Below, in pieces: positions 7,644 through 16,037 of a DNA stretch of 64,000 nt. How positions within the stretch are numbered: the stretch's first letter is position 1; each line of letters starts with the position of its first letter. Under the pieces are notes generated by a model that was not told where the DNA came from, did no database searches, and saw only the letters and a list, made by a program, of their open reading frames with translations. The stretch is from Achromobacter pestifer. GTDB taxonomy: Bacteria; Pseudomonadota; Gammaproteobacteria; Burkholderiales; Burkholderiaceae_B. The translations under genes and the position numbers were made by a program. The DNA lies in assembly GCF_902859625.1 (NCBI RefSeq), contig NZ_CADIJX010000013.1, positions 1-64,000 of the forward strand. Direction: 5' to 3'.

Positions 7644-8621
7644 ATGACCCTTATTCCCCGCACGCTTTCGGCCCTGCTCGCGGCCAGCGCCATGCTCGCC
7701 ACTGGTGCTGCCCAAGCGGACTATCCGGATCGCCCCATCAATATGGTGGTGCCGTTCGCCGCAGGCGGCCCGACGGACAACGTCGCGCGCTCCCTCGCGG
7801 AAGCCATGCGGCCGGCGTTGGGCCAGACGGTCGTGGTCGAAAACAAGGGCGGCGCTGGCGGCACCATTGGTACGACGCAAGTCGCCCGCGCCCAGCCTGA
7901 CGGCTATTCCGTCCTGCTCATGCACGCCGGCTTCTCTACCGCCCCGTCGCTGTACAAGAATCCCGGCTACGACCCGTACAAGAGTTTCGAGCCCATCGGC
8001 CTGGTCGTCGATGTGCCCATGACCATCATCGCGCGCTCGGACTTCCCGCCCAACAACATCAAGGAACTGGCCGAGTACGTCAAACAGAACAAGGACAAGG
8101 TCTCGCTGGCGAACGCCGGCATCGGGGCCGCCAGCCACCTGTGCGGCACCATGCTGGTTGAAGCGCTGGGCGTGCAACTGCTGACGATCCCCTACAAGGG
8201 CACGGCGCCGGCCATGAACGACCTGCTGGGCAAGCAGGTGGATCTGATGTGCGACCAGACCACCAACACCACGCAGCAGATCGAAAGCGGCAAGGTCAAG
8301 GCCTATGCCGTGACCAGCTTGCAGCGCGTTCCCACGCTGTCGAAGCTGCCGACCATGGACGAGTCCGGCTACAAGGGCTTTGAAGTGGGTATCTGGCACG
8401 GGATGTGGGTGCCGAAGGGCACGCCCAAGCCGGTCGTCGACAAGCTGGTCAAGAGCTTGCAGGCTGGCCTGGCCGACCCCAAGTTCCAGGAACGCATGAA
8501 GCAACTGGGCGCCACGGTGCTGACGTCGGAAGCCAACCCGCAATCGCTGGAAGCGAAGGTCAAGCAGCAAGTGCCGCAGTGGGCCGAGCTGTTCAAGAAG
8601 GCCGGCGTGGAACAACAGTAA
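7644..8621 (+). CDS. Bug family tripartite tricarboxylate transporter substrate-binding protein
   Basis: A 325-residue periplasmic solute-binding protein. The signal peptide (about residues 1-26, ending GAAQA) is followed by the Bug/TctC opening YPDRPINMVVPFAAGGPTDNVAR, then ENKGGAGGTIGT, and the specificity loop HAGFSTAPSLYKNPGYDPYKSFEPIG. This family is greatly expanded in Bordetella and Achromobacter and binds carboxylates, nicotinate and related anions; the ligand here cannot be named. No TctAB membrane genes are adjacent, which is usual for orphan Bug genes. An intrinsic terminator follows. The convergent IclR gene could regulate it. Confidence 0.95.
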   Translation: MTLIPRTLSALLAASAMLATGAAQADYPDRPINMVVPFAAGGPTDNVARSLAEAMRPALGQTVVVENKGGAGGTIGTTQVARAQPDGYSVLLMHAGFSTAPSLYKNPGYDPYKSFEPIGLVVDVPMTIIARSDFPPNNIKELAEYVKQNKDKVSLANAGIGAASHLCGTMLVEALGVQLLTIPYKGTAPAMNDLLGKQVDLMCDQTTNTTQQIESGKVKAYAVTSLQRVPTLSKLPTMDESGYKGFEVGIWHGMWVPKGTPKPVVDKLVKSLQAGLADPKFQERMKQLGATVLTSEANPQSLEAKVKQQVPQWAELFKKAGVEQQ

Positions 8622-8663
8622 GAAGGGGTTTCACCCCAAGGCGCGCATGAGCGCGCGCCCCTC

Positions 8664-8687
8664 AAGCCCCCTTCAAGGGGGCTTTTT
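8664..8687 (+). terminator. intrinsic terminator after the Bug gene
   Basis: AGCCCCC (8665-8671) and GGGGGCT (8677-8683) pair around TTCAA and are followed by TTTTT to 8687. The orientation fits the Bug gene, which ends 43 bp earlier. Confidence 0.9.
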
Positions 8688-8702
8688 CCTGGCCGCGCCC
8701 TT

Positions 8703-9566
8703 TTAGGGCCGCAGGGCCTCGGCAGCCATCCCCAAGCCGTTGAAGCCCGTGGACACTGACGGTTCATAACCCAACGCTTCGGAAATGCTGGCCGCCGTGT
8801 CGACCAGCGCCTTGATCCAATCGTCCTGCAAGCGTTCGGCCGGCGCCGAGATCGACAGGCCAGCCACCAGCTTGCCGGTGTCATCGAAAATGCCCGCGGC
8901 GATGCAGCGCACGCCCAGTTCCAGCTCTTCGTTGTCGCGCGCGTAGCCGTGGCGGCGCACCAGCGCCAGCTCGCGTTCCAGGCGGTCCAGGTCGGTCAGG
9001 CTATTGCGCGTGTGGCCGGCCAACCCGGTACGCAGCGCGTAAGCCCGCACCTGGCGCGTGTCGCCCGTGGACAGGAACAGTTTGCCGGTGGAGGTCAGGT
9101 GCAGGGGCGCCCGGCCACCAATGGCGCGCACCACCTGCATGCCGGAGCGTTCGCTCCAGGCGCGGTCGATATAGACAATTTCGTCGCCCTGCTGGACCGA
9201 CAGGTTGATGGTCTGCCCCGTCAGCTTGTGCAGCGAACGCATGGCGGAAATCGCCGCCTCACGCACGTTCAGGCGCCCCTTGACCAGGGAGCCCAGTTCC
9301 AGCAGACGCATGCCCAGCTGATACAGCCCATTATCGACACGCTCGACGTAGCGGCCCACCACCAGGTCGTTCAGGATGCGGTGCGCGGTGGACGCATGCA
9401 GCCCGGTCGTCGCGGACAATTCCTTGAGCGTGACCGGGTCCTGCTGCGCGGCCAGGGCATCCAACAGGCGCATGGCGCGCTCGATCACCTGGATCGTGAT
9501 GGGATGGCCTGCGGCGCCGTCGGTTTCGGCGTCAAGGGGATTGCGGGGGGTCGAAAGACGGGGCAT
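8703..9566 (-). CDS. IclR family transcriptional regulator
   Basis: A 287-residue regulator. The N-terminal winged helix (about residues 24-85, TLKELSATTGLHASTAHRILNDL) is followed by a C-terminal effector domain with GRAPLHLTSTGKLFLS, GYARDNEELELGVRCIAAGIFD and LVAGLSISAPAERL, all typical of IclR. I chose the ATG at 9566; the frame stays open to a TTG at 9620 and either start has a weak ribosome-binding site. It converges on the Bug gene. IclR proteins often control aromatic or carboxylate catabolism, which would suit control of the Bug uptake gene, but this is inference. Confidence 0.92.
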   Translation of the reverse strand: MPRLSTPRNPLDAETDGAAGHPITIQVIERAMRLLDALAAQQDPVTLKELSATTGLHASTAHRILNDLVVGRYVERVDNGLYQLGMRLLELGSLVKGRLNVREAAISAMRSLHKLTGQTINLSVQQGDEIVYIDRAWSERSGMQVVRAIGGRAPLHLTSTGKLFLSTGDTRQVRAYALRTGLAGHTRNSLTDLDRLERELALVRRHGYARDNEELELGVRCIAAGIFDDTGKLVAGLSISAPAERLQDDWIKALVDTAASISEALGYEPSVSTGFNGLGMAAEALRP

Positions 9567-9680
9567 AGGGGAAGGTTGGGGCTCGCGCCGCGCCGCCGAA
9601 AGAGACCGGCCTTGCGGCAACGCAGCAAACAGTTCTTTCCCGTATTGTGAAATTTACCGCGCCATTTGGCAATCGGTTTT

Positions 9681-9717
9681 TCACCAATAAAGGGGGTTGG
9701 AACCCGTTTATTGGTGA
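9681..9717. repeat. 37-bp palindrome between two minus-strand genes
   Basis: TCACCAATAAA (9681-9691) and TTTATTGGTGA (9707-9717) are perfect 11-bp complements, with an inner GGG/CCC pairing. There is no T-run on either side that would make it a standard terminator. It lies 7 bp beyond the stop of the MoaB/CinA-like gene and 114 bp upstream of the IclR start, so it could be a 3' stem-loop or an operator. Confidence 0.6.
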
Positions 9718-9723
9718 TCGTGC

Positions 9724-10539
9724 TTAGTTGGCGGCCGGCGGCGTCAGCTTTCCGCCCAAACGCAACACTTCGGCCCGTAAAAACTCCAGCGCCTCTGCGG
9801 CCGCAGCGGGTTCACCCTTGACGCCCAGCTCGATATGCGGGGTACCACCAGCTTCGCCAACGCTGGGCAGGCTGAAGGCGCGCACGTCGGGCCAGCGCGT
9901 TTCAACGCTGACCATGGCCGGCGTGATGCGCGATTCCGGCATGTTGAACACCAGGAAGGAATGCTCTGTGTGGGCCCGAACATGTTGCAGCGCACGATAA
10001 CGGGTATCCAGCGTCCATTCCAACATCGGCCACGCCATGACGGGGAAGCCCGGCACGAAGGTGTGGTCTTGAATGAAGAAGCCAGGAATGCGGTTGTAGG
10101 GGTTGGGGACGATCTCGCAGCCTTCCGGGAACATGCCCATTTGCAGCCGCTGTTGATTTTCGGGCGCGCTCATGTCGGCGGTGCCCTGGCCCTTGGCCGC
10201 CATCTCGGCGGTGCGCAGCGCAATCGCCTGCTCAGCTTCAGGATGCAAGGCCAGCGGCCGGCCCAGCGCCGCAGCCGCCGCCTGGCGGGTGTGGTCATCC
10301 GGCGTGCCGCCGATGCCGCCGCACGAGAACACCACGTCGCCCGTGGCAAAGCTACGCTGGTAAGCGGCCATCAGCATGTCACGGTCATCCGGCAGCACTT
10401 CTGCCCAAGCCAGTTGCATGCCGCGCGCGCTCAGAAGCTCGACGACCTTGGAAAAATGCTTGTCTTGACGGCGCCCCGAGAGGATTTCATCGCCAACGAT
10501 GATGAGGCCAATGCGACGGGCGGCGGATTCTACGGCCAT
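9724..10539 (-). CDS. molybdopterin-binding / CinA-like MoaB-domain protein
   Basis: A 271-residue protein built on the MoaB/Mog fold. It opens with RRIGLIIVGDEILSGRRQDKH, has the GGIGGTPDDHTRQAAAAALGR signature (residues about 69-90), and contains ENQQRLQMGMFPEGCEIVPNPYNRIPGF, as in the N-terminal domain of CinA. The C-terminal nicotinamide-mononucleotide deamidase domain of full CinA is absent; instead about 100 residues form a domain with repeated SFLVFNMPES / HIELGVKGEP strands. The start is the ATG at 10539. The frame runs open further upstream, but that region overlaps the EI24 gene. Function is unknown beyond likely nucleotide or pterin binding. Confidence 0.88.
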   Translation of the reverse strand: MAVESAARRIGLIIVGDEILSGRRQDKHFSKVVELLSARGMQLAWAEVLPDDRDMLMAAYQRSFATGDVVFSCGGIGGTPDDHTRQAAAAALGRPLALHPEAEQAIALRTAEMAAKGQGTADMSAPENQQRLQMGMFPEGCEIVPNPYNRIPGFFIQDHTFVPGFPVMAWPMLEWTLDTRYRALQHVRAHTEHSFLVFNMPESRITPAMVSVETRWPDVRAFSLPSVGEAGGTPHIELGVKGEPAAAAEALEFLRAEVLRLGGKLTPPAAN

Positions 10540-10574
10540 GTCCAATTCCAGAAGGTAAAAGGGGAAGACGCCGG

Positions 10575-11384
10575 TCAGACGTCGATGACGCCATCCTGGC
10601 GCAAGCGCTTCAAGGCTTCCAGGCCGTAATGCGCATAGACCAACGCCGAAAACACCGGCAGGATAATCCACGCGGGCGGCAACAGGTTCAACAACGAACA
10701 GATCAGGCCGATGGTCCAGAAGCCGCCGTTGTTGCGTTCCAGGATCAACTTGCGTTCCGCCGGGCTGGCATGTTCGACGATGGCGTCGACACGCATCATG
10801 CGCGAAAACGCGAACGCCCACCAGAAGATGGACAGCACGATGGCCATGGGCGGCACCAGCCACAATGGCAACGTCAGTATCCAGCCGGCGGCAAAAGCGG
10901 CGGACACCCAGATGGCGTTCCACACGCTGACCGCGGTTGAGTGCTTGCCCTGCCGCGTGACGCTGGCGTATTCACGTTGCCCGACGTGGCGCAGCACCAA
11001 GGGCATGACAAAGACCGCCGCGATCGCCAGCCCCAAAATGCCCGATACCGGCAGCAGGATGGCGACCGCGATGATGGGGACAAGATAGAGCTTCAGCGAG
11101 AACAACCCCATCGCCAGCATCCAGTCTTCCGCCCGGTTCACGAAATCCCAGCGCGAAGCCTCCAGCGCCAGCCAATCGTTCAGCGGCGTCCAGAACAGAT
11201 ACAGCAGCAGCAGGCAGCCGACCAGCGCGATCAGGAACGGCAACAGCACCGCGAACAGCATCGTGGGGTGGCATTGCGATACCAGCGCACGCTTGAACGC
11301 TTGGCCCACGCTGACAGCGCCGGCCCCGGCTGCGGAGAATTTGCCATTCTCAGGCGTGGCGGAATCAGTGCGCAAAGCGGTCAT
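10575..11384 (-). CDS. EI24 domain-containing membrane protein (CysZ-like)
   Basis: A 269-residue inner-membrane protein with several long hydrophobic helices and the EI24 pattern: an N-terminal SVGQAFKRALVSQCHPTML, a long hydrophobic pair near residues 42-62, then GGFWTIGLICSLLNLLPPAWIILPVFSALVYAHYGLE near the end. The EI24 family includes the sulphate-uptake protein CysZ; this branch is uncharacterised. It lies 35 bp upstream of the MoaB/CinA-like gene in the same direction, suggesting co-transcription, and is divergent from the thioredoxin-like gene. Confidence 0.87.
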   Translation of the reverse strand: MTALRTDSATPENGKFSAAGAGAVSVGQAFKRALVSQCHPTMLFAVLLPFLIALVGCLLLLYLFWTPLNDWLALEASRWDFVNRAEDWMLAMGLFSLKLYLVPIIAVAILLPVSGILGLAIAAVFVMPLVLRHVGQREYASVTRQGKHSTAVSVWNAIWVSAAFAAGWILTLPLWLVPPMAIVLSIFWWAFAFSRMMRVDAIVEHASPAERKLILERNNGGFWTIGLICSLLNLLPPAWIILPVFSALVYAHYGLEALKRLRQDGVIDV

Positions 11385-11447
11385 GGCAGTGGAAAAATGG
11401 GGTGGACATCCCGGGTATGATAGTCAAACACGCCTTGATCTGCTCAC

Positions 11448-11831
11448 ATGTCTCTACTCGTACCCGGCACTGACCTGGCCGCCCTGCGCTCGCGGCTGGG
11501 CGCGACCCCCGACACTTGGCTCGTCGCCTGTTTTTGCGCCGCATGGTGCGACACCTGCGAGCAATACAAACCCAAGTTGCAGGCGCTGGCCGCCACCCTG
11601 CCGCAGCATGTTTTCGCCTGGATCGACATCGAAGACCACGCGGAACTGCTGGGCGACGAAGACGTCGAGAACTTCCCTACCCTGCTGGTGCAGATTGGCG
11701 CGCGCGTGGTGTTCTACGGCCCCATGCTGCCGCACATCGGGCACCTGGAACGGCTGCTGGAAAGCGTGAACGAGAACAGCCCTGCCGTGGCGACGGAACT
11801 ACCGGACCTGCCCAAGCTGCTGGCGGCCTGA
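11448..11831 (+). CDS. thioredoxin-like protein
   Basis: A 127-residue cytosolic protein with a thioredoxin fold. Redox motif WCDTC follows the strand WLVACFCAA (residues about 24-37), and the cis-proline segment is NFPTLLVQIG near residue 75. The active-site WCDTC differs from the classic WCGPC, so reduction potential and partners may differ. It lacks an export signal. TATGAT at 11416-11421 is a possible -10. It is divergent from the EI24 gene and is followed by a strong bidirectional terminator shared with rhlE. Confidence 0.9.
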   Translation: MSLLVPGTDLAALRSRLGATPDTWLVACFCAAWCDTCEQYKPKLQALAATLPQHVFAWIDIEDHAELLGDEDVENFPTLLVQIGARVVFYGPMLPHIGHLERLLESVNENSPAVATELPDLPKLLAA

Positions 11832-11846
11832 CTCCCCAGGCGTGAC

Positions 11847-11893
11847 GCATGAAAAAACCCGCAAGACCGTTTGGTGTTGCGGGTTTTTCATGC
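11847..11893. terminator. bidirectional terminator between trx-like gene and rhlE
   Basis: GCATGAAAAAACCCGCAA (11847-11864) is mirrored by TTGCGGGTTTTTCATGC (11877-11893) with one bulged base. The stem carries A-run and T-run flanks in both directions. It lies between the convergent stops at 11831 and 11905. Confidence 0.93.
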
Positions 11894-11904
11894 GCGTCGA
11901 ACGT

Positions 11905-13395
11905 TCAGTTCTTGCGCGAGCCGCCCAACAGCACGGCCACCTGACGCTTGGGCGCCGCGGACGAATTGCCGTTGTTCTTGGGGGCTTGCTCTTCCACCGG
12001 CGCGGCGGAAGACGACGGCTCGTAGGGCTTCAGGAAGAAATCATCCACGGGCTGGCGCGAGCCACCCGAGGTGTAGCCGGAACGGCGATCCGAGGAACGG
12101 CTGCCGCGGTCGCCACGGCTTTCGCGGGCGCCGTCACGGCTTTCACGGCCCTCACGCGAGGACGAGCCGCTGCGTTCATCGCTACGGCGATGGCTGCGCG
12201 CCACGGCGTCGGCCGGCAGGTCCAGCGTGCCGCGCGGCACTTCGCGCTTGATCAGTTTTTCGATGTCGAGCAGGAAGCGCTCTTCGTCGGCCGTGAACAG
12301 GGCGATGGCTTCACCCGACGCACCCGCGCGGCCGGTACGGCCGATACGGTGCACATAGTCTTCGGCGTTGTAGGGCAGGTCGTAGTTGATGACGCAAGGC
12401 ACGCCGGCCACGTCCAGGCCACGCGCCGCCACATCGGTGGCCACCAGCACTTCCAGTTCGCCGGCCTTGAAGGCTTCCAGCGCCTTCATGCGGTCGGCCT
12501 GTGTCTTGTCGCCGTGGATCGATTCGGCTTTGACGCCGTCGCGTTCCAGTTCGCGGGCCAGACGCGCCGTGCCGATCTTGGTGTTCGAGAACACGATGAC
12601 CTGCTTCAGGCCGCGCGATTTCACCAGATGCACAACGGCGGCGCGCTTGGCGTCGCTCGACATCTTGTAGGCGATCTGCGTGATCGTCGTGGCGGTGGCG
12701 TTGCGCGCCGCGACTTCGATTTCAACCGGTTGATTCAGATACGAGCGGCCGAGCTTGCGGATTTCGTTGCTGAACGTCGCCGAGAACAGCAGGCCCTGGC
12801 GCTGCGTGGGCAGCAGGCGGATGATGCGTTCCAGGTCGGGCAGGAAACCCATGTCCAGCATGCGGTCTGCTTCGTCCAGCACCAGAATGCCGACTTGGCT
12901 CAGATTCACGTTCTTTTGTTCGACGTGATCCAGCAAGCGCCCGGGTGTCGCCACCAGCACTTCACAACCGCGGCGCAGCGCTTCCTTTTGCGGGCCGATG
13001 TCCACCCCACCAAACACCACGGCGGAACGCAGCGGCGTCTGCTTGCTGTAGCGCTTGACGCTTTCGTACACCTGGTCAGCCAGTTCGCGCGTGGGCGTGA
13101 GGATCAGCGCACGCACCGGGTGCCGCGCAGGCGACGCACTGGTGTTGGCCAACGGCATCAGTCGGTGCAGGATTGGCAGCGTGAACGCAGCCGTCTTGCC
13201 GGTGCCGGTCTGGGCGGCGCCCATGACATCACGCCCATCCACCACAACGGGGATGGCTTGTGCCTGAATGGGTGTCGGGGTGGTGTAGCCGGTTTCGGCG
13301 ATGGACTGCAACAGCAGAGGGTGCAGCCCGAAGTCGGCGAACGTGGGCGCGGGCGCGTCAACGGTGGGTGCTACGGTTTGAGTAGATTCAGTCAT
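11905..13395 (-). CDS. rhlE: DEAD-box ATP-dependent RNA helicase, RhlE type
   Basis: A 496-residue RNA helicase. It has the Q motif (FADFGLHPLLLQSIAETGYTTPTPIQ), Walker A AQTGTGKT, DEAD, SAT, and motif VI HRIGRTGRAG. After the core (about residue 375) comes a 120-residue disordered tail rich in Arg, Ser, Asp and Gly (SHRRSDERSGSSSREGRESR), ending in KRQVAVLLGGSRKN. Such tails bind RNA. Members act in ribosome assembly, RNA decay and cold adaptation. I chose MTESTQ (13395); a further 13 residues are open upstream. The 333-bp gap upstream contains a strong hairpin and a perfect DnaA-box sequence. Confidence 0.95.
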   Translation of the reverse strand: MTESTQTVAPTVDAPAPTFADFGLHPLLLQSIAETGYTTPTPIQAQAIPVVVDGRDVMGAAQTGTGKTAAFTLPILHRLMPLANTSASPARHPVRALILTPTRELADQVYESVKRYSKQTPLRSAVVFGGVDIGPQKEALRRGCEVLVATPGRLLDHVEQKNVNLSQVGILVLDEADRMLDMGFLPDLERIIRLLPTQRQGLLFSATFSNEIRKLGRSYLNQPVEIEVAARNATATTITQIAYKMSSDAKRAAVVHLVKSRGLKQVIVFSNTKIGTARLARELERDGVKAESIHGDKTQADRMKALEAFKAGELEVLVATDVAARGLDVAGVPCVINYDLPYNAEDYVHRIGRTGRAGASGEAIALFTADEERFLLDIEKLIKREVPRGTLDLPADAVARSHRRSDERSGSSSREGRESRDGARESRGDRGSRSSDRRSGYTSGGSRQPVDDFFLKPYEPSSSAAPVEEQAPKNNGNSSAAPKRQVAVLLGGSRKN

Positions 13396-13728
13396 CAGGG
13401 TTTGGCAGATACCGGGACCAGTGAAAAAGAACAAAACGAGAGTGCTACATGCACTGCACTACATATGCATCGGGGCAATCTGAATACACGTGGCCGCAAC
13501 GCGACGGCACGCAAATCGCCGCGAAGCGCATACGGCTTCGCGGACAATCGGCACCCTGCCTTGCAGGCCAGCGGGCGCATTCTGGATTCGATACTTATGA
13601 GGGCAGTACCAGGCCCGGATTGCTGTGGATAACTTAATTTTAGCGCAGGCGCCTTACCACACGCTCAAACGGCGCGCATGTCCACCAGATGGACTATTTA
13701 TGTGCATAAGTCGGACATCAGCCGAACA
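13396..13728. other. intergenic region with hairpin and a single DnaA-box sequence
   Basis: No gene is seen here. CCGCGAAGC (13519-13527) and GCTTCGCGG (13535-13543) are perfect 9-bp arms that would form a stem in the rhlE leader. TGTGGATAA (13624-13632) is the exact complement of the DnaA box TTATCCACA. A lone box does not make an origin. Confidence 0.5.
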
Positions 13729-14064
13729 TCAGCCCGCCAACCAGCGCAATCCCCACAGCACCACCATGCCGACGATGATCACCAATACGGCACTGCGGGT
13801 ACGCAAGAAGACCAAGATGGCGATCAGGCCGGCCACCAGTTTGTAGTCGAATACCGGCCCCAAGCCCGCCTTCCAGGGCAACAGGTCCGGCACGACGATG
13901 GCGGTGAGCGCGGCGGCGGGCGCATAGCGCAGCGCGCGGCGCACGCCGTCCGGCAAGGGGATGTAGTCGCCAAACAGCATGAAGCCGGCGCGGGTCAGCA
14001 CGCTGCACAGGGCCAGCAGCAAAATAGCGGAATAAACGTAGAGCTCAGAGGGCCAGAGGGTCAT
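13729..14064 (-). CDS. azlD: AzlD family branched-chain amino acid transport protein
   Basis: A 111-residue hydrophobic protein with about four transmembrane helices and the AzlD pattern LLALCSVLTRAGFMLFGDYIPLPDGVRRALRYAPAAALTAIVVPDLL. AzlD is the small partner of AzlC; together they export branched-chain amino acids. Its start overlaps the end of azlC by four bases (ATGA type), so the pair is translationally coupled. ilvE, a branched-chain aminotransferase gene, lies divergently upstream of azlC, which fits a shared role in branched-chain amino acid balance. Confidence 0.92.
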   Translation of the reverse strand: MTLWPSELYVYSAILLLALCSVLTRAGFMLFGDYIPLPDGVRRALRYAPAAALTAIVVPDLLPWKAGLGPVFDYKLVAGLIAILVFLRTRSAVLVIIVGMVVLWGLRWLAG

Positions 14065-14846
14065 GGACGCGCCTTGAAGAAACGTTCAGCCCACATGCCT
14101 GCCACCACGCCGGCCACCACGGCCGCCGCCAGACCCAGGCGCAAGGGCAGCACCTGCCCGACCCAGGCGACCACCCCGGCCGCCAACATGGACACGAGCA
14201 TCGGCTTGGAGCTTGCCAACGGCACCGTGATCGCCAGCAGCGCCAGCACCGCGGCGAAGTCGAGCGACCAGTTCGTGGGCACCATCGCCCCCAGGTAGAT
14301 GCCGACGATCGATGACGACTGCCAGACCAGCCAGCCGGGCACGATCGTGCCCATGAAGAACCAAAGCTGCTCGCGCGTGCCGCGCTCGGCCGAATCGCCA
14401 AAACGCGGCATGAACAGTACGAACCCCATGTCGGTCGTGAAATAGCCCAGCCCCAAGCGCTTGGGCCAGGACATGTGGCGGAAATAGGGATGGAGCGCGG
14501 CGCCAAAGATGATGAAGCGCAGATTGACGACGCAGCCGGCGGCAAAAATCAGCCAGAGCGGCGCTCCGGTCGCGATCAGGGGCAGCGACGTCAGTTGGGC
14601 GGACCCGGCGTACAACAGCAAGGTCATGGCCAGCGCCATGGTCTCGGTCAGGCCGGACTTGACCATGGCCACCCCGGTCACCAGGCCCCAGGTCGCGGTG
14701 GCGATCAGGGCGGGCACAATGGCGTGAACGCCGGCGCGGAACGCGGCGATGCGCTCCTGGCGGGCGGCGCCCGGGTCTTCGTTGGGACCTTCACCAGGGC
14801 CGTCAGCGGGGCCTTGGGGTTGAGGAAGCGCGGACTCAGAGGACAA
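14061..14846 (-). CDS. azlC: AzlC family branched-chain amino acid exporter subunit
   Basis: A 261-residue inner-membrane protein. After a hydrophilic N-terminal extension of about 30 residues (rich in Gly, Pro and Glu) come the AzlC helices: FRAGVHAIVPALIATATWGLVTGVAMVKSGL, the STDM-type segment YFTTDMGFVLFMPRF, and a tail of hydrophobic helices. AzlCD complexes export branched-chain amino acids or their analogues. It forms a two-gene operon with azlD and is divergent from ilvE, with about 190 bp between the starts. Confidence 0.92.
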   Translation of the reverse strand: MSSESALPQPQGPADGPGEGPNEDPGAARQERIAAFRAGVHAIVPALIATATWGLVTGVAMVKSGLTETMALAMTLLLYAGSAQLTSLPLIATGAPLWLIFAAGCVVNLRFIIFGAALHPYFRHMSWPKRLGLGYFTTDMGFVLFMPRFGDSAERGTREQLWFFMGTIVPGWLVWQSSSIVGIYLGAMVPTNWSLDFAAVLALLAITVPLASSKPMLVSMLAAGVVAWVGQVLPLRLGLAAAVVAGVVAGMWAERFFKARP

Positions 14847-14970
14847 CGGCTGACCCCTGGCGATTCAGACAGGACGACATGGAGACTCTACGGGTTGCGC
14901 GGGCCACATGGCACCACGACGGTGCGCGAACAGCTCGGTATTGTAACCTCGCCGCTTGATACAATAATCG

Positions 14971-14995
14971 CCTCAAGATTCTTTATCCCTTGAGG
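14971..14995. promoter_or_regulatory. inverted repeat upstream of ilvE
   Basis: CCTCAAG (14971-14977) and CTTGAGG (14989-14995) are perfect 7-bp arms, 11 bp apart, 43 bp before the ilvE start and just after a TACAAT (14960-14965) that could be a -10. It may be an operator or a leader stem. Confidence 0.4.
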
Positions 14996-15038
14996 CCTGA
15001 CGCGCTGCGCCAGGTCTAGGCTCTGTGTGGAGAAGACC

Positions 15039-15959
15039 ATGTCGATGGCTGACCGCGACGGTTTCATCTGGTATGACGGCAAGCTCGTCCCGTGGCGAGA
15101 CGCCACGACGCATGTCCTGACGCATTCCCTGCACTACGGCCTGTCCGTCTTTGAAGGCGTGCGCGCCTACAAGTCGGAAATCGGCACTGCCATTTTCCGG
15201 CTGGAAGACCACACCAATCGCCTGTTCAATTCGGCGCACATCTACCAGATTCCCATGCCGTTCGATCGTGACACGATCAACGAGGCCCAGCGGATGGTGG
15301 TGCGCGAAAACCAGCTGGAATCCGGCTACCTGCGCCCCCTGGTGTTCTATGGCCCCGAGAAAATGGGCGTGTCGCCCAAGGGTGCCCGCGTCCACGTGGC
15401 CATCGCCGCCTGGCCCTGGGGCGCCTATCTGGGCGAAGACGCGCTGTCCCAGGGTATCCGCGTCAAGGTGTCGTCTTTCGCCCGCCAGCATGTGAACGTC
15501 ACGATGCCGCGAGCCAAGGTGGCCACCACCTACGCCAATTCCATCCTGGCCAATACCGAAGCCTTGCAAGACGGCTACGACGAAGCCTTGCTGCTGGACA
15601 CCGAAGGCTTCGTGGCCGAAGGGTCCGGCGAGAACCTGTTCATCGTCAAGGACGGCGTGCTCTGCGAGCCCGAGATCGCGTCCGCCCTGACCGGCATCAC
15701 CCGATCAACCATCCACGCACTGGCCGCGGATTTCGGCTTGCGCGTTGTTACCAAGCGCCTGACCCGCGACGACGTCTACATCGCCGACGAGGCCTTCTTC
15801 ACGGGCACGGCCGCGGAAGTCACCCCGATCCGCGAAGTGGACAACCGCCAGATTGGCTCCGGCCAACGCGGTCCCGTTACCGAGAAGTTGCAGAAAGCAT
15901 TTTTTGACATGGTGAATGGCCGCATCCCGAAGTACCATCACTGGCTGAGTAAAGTCTGA
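15039..15959 (+). CDS. ilvE: branched-chain amino acid aminotransferase
   Basis: A 306-residue class IV (fold type IV) PLP aminotransferase that interconverts Leu/Ile/Val with their 2-oxo acids. It has MADRDGFIWYDGKLVPW, HYGLSVFEGVRAY, the PLP-lysine segment PRAKVATTYANSILAN and the GSGENLFIVKDG loop. The ATG at 15039 is used because GGAG lies 6 bases upstream; a GTG at 15027 is in frame but less likely. It is divergent from azlCD and heads a run of small plus-strand genes (zinc-finger protein, NTF2-like, YheT). Confidence 0.96.
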   Translation: MSMADRDGFIWYDGKLVPWRDATTHVLTHSLHYGLSVFEGVRAYKSEIGTAIFRLEDHTNRLFNSAHIYQIPMPFDRDTINEAQRMVVRENQLESGYLRPLVFYGPEKMGVSPKGARVHVAIAAWPWGAYLGEDALSQGIRVKVSSFARQHVNVTMPRAKVATTYANSILANTEALQDGYDEALLLDTEGFVAEGSGENLFIVKDGVLCEPEIASALTGITRSTIHALAADFGLRVVTKRLTRDDVYIADEAFFTGTAAEVTPIREVDNRQIGSGQRGPVTEKLQKAFFDMVNGRIPKYHHWLSKV

Positions 15960-15964
15960 TTCGC

Positions 15965-15989
15965 GCGGCCTTGTCCCAGACAGGGCCGC
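15965..15989 (+). terminator. stem-loop after ilvE
   Basis: GCGGCC (15965-15970) and GGCCGC (15984-15989), extended by TTGTC/GACA pairing, form a GC-rich stem just past the ilvE stop. No clear T-run follows, so it may be a weak terminator or an mRNA-stabilising stem. Confidence 0.4.
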
Positions 15990-16037
15990 ATCATTGCCCC
16001 AACCTGCCGTTTATCGGTTCTTTTTTCAGGAATATCC

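Noticed and set aside
11842..13632. A 596-codon open frame opposite rhlE
   Set aside because: It is a shadow of rhlE, whose helicase motifs are all present on the other strand.
13624..13632. A chromosomal replication origin at the DnaA box
   Set aside because: Only one box is seen, with no AT-rich unwinding region and no dnaA/dnaN genes nearby.
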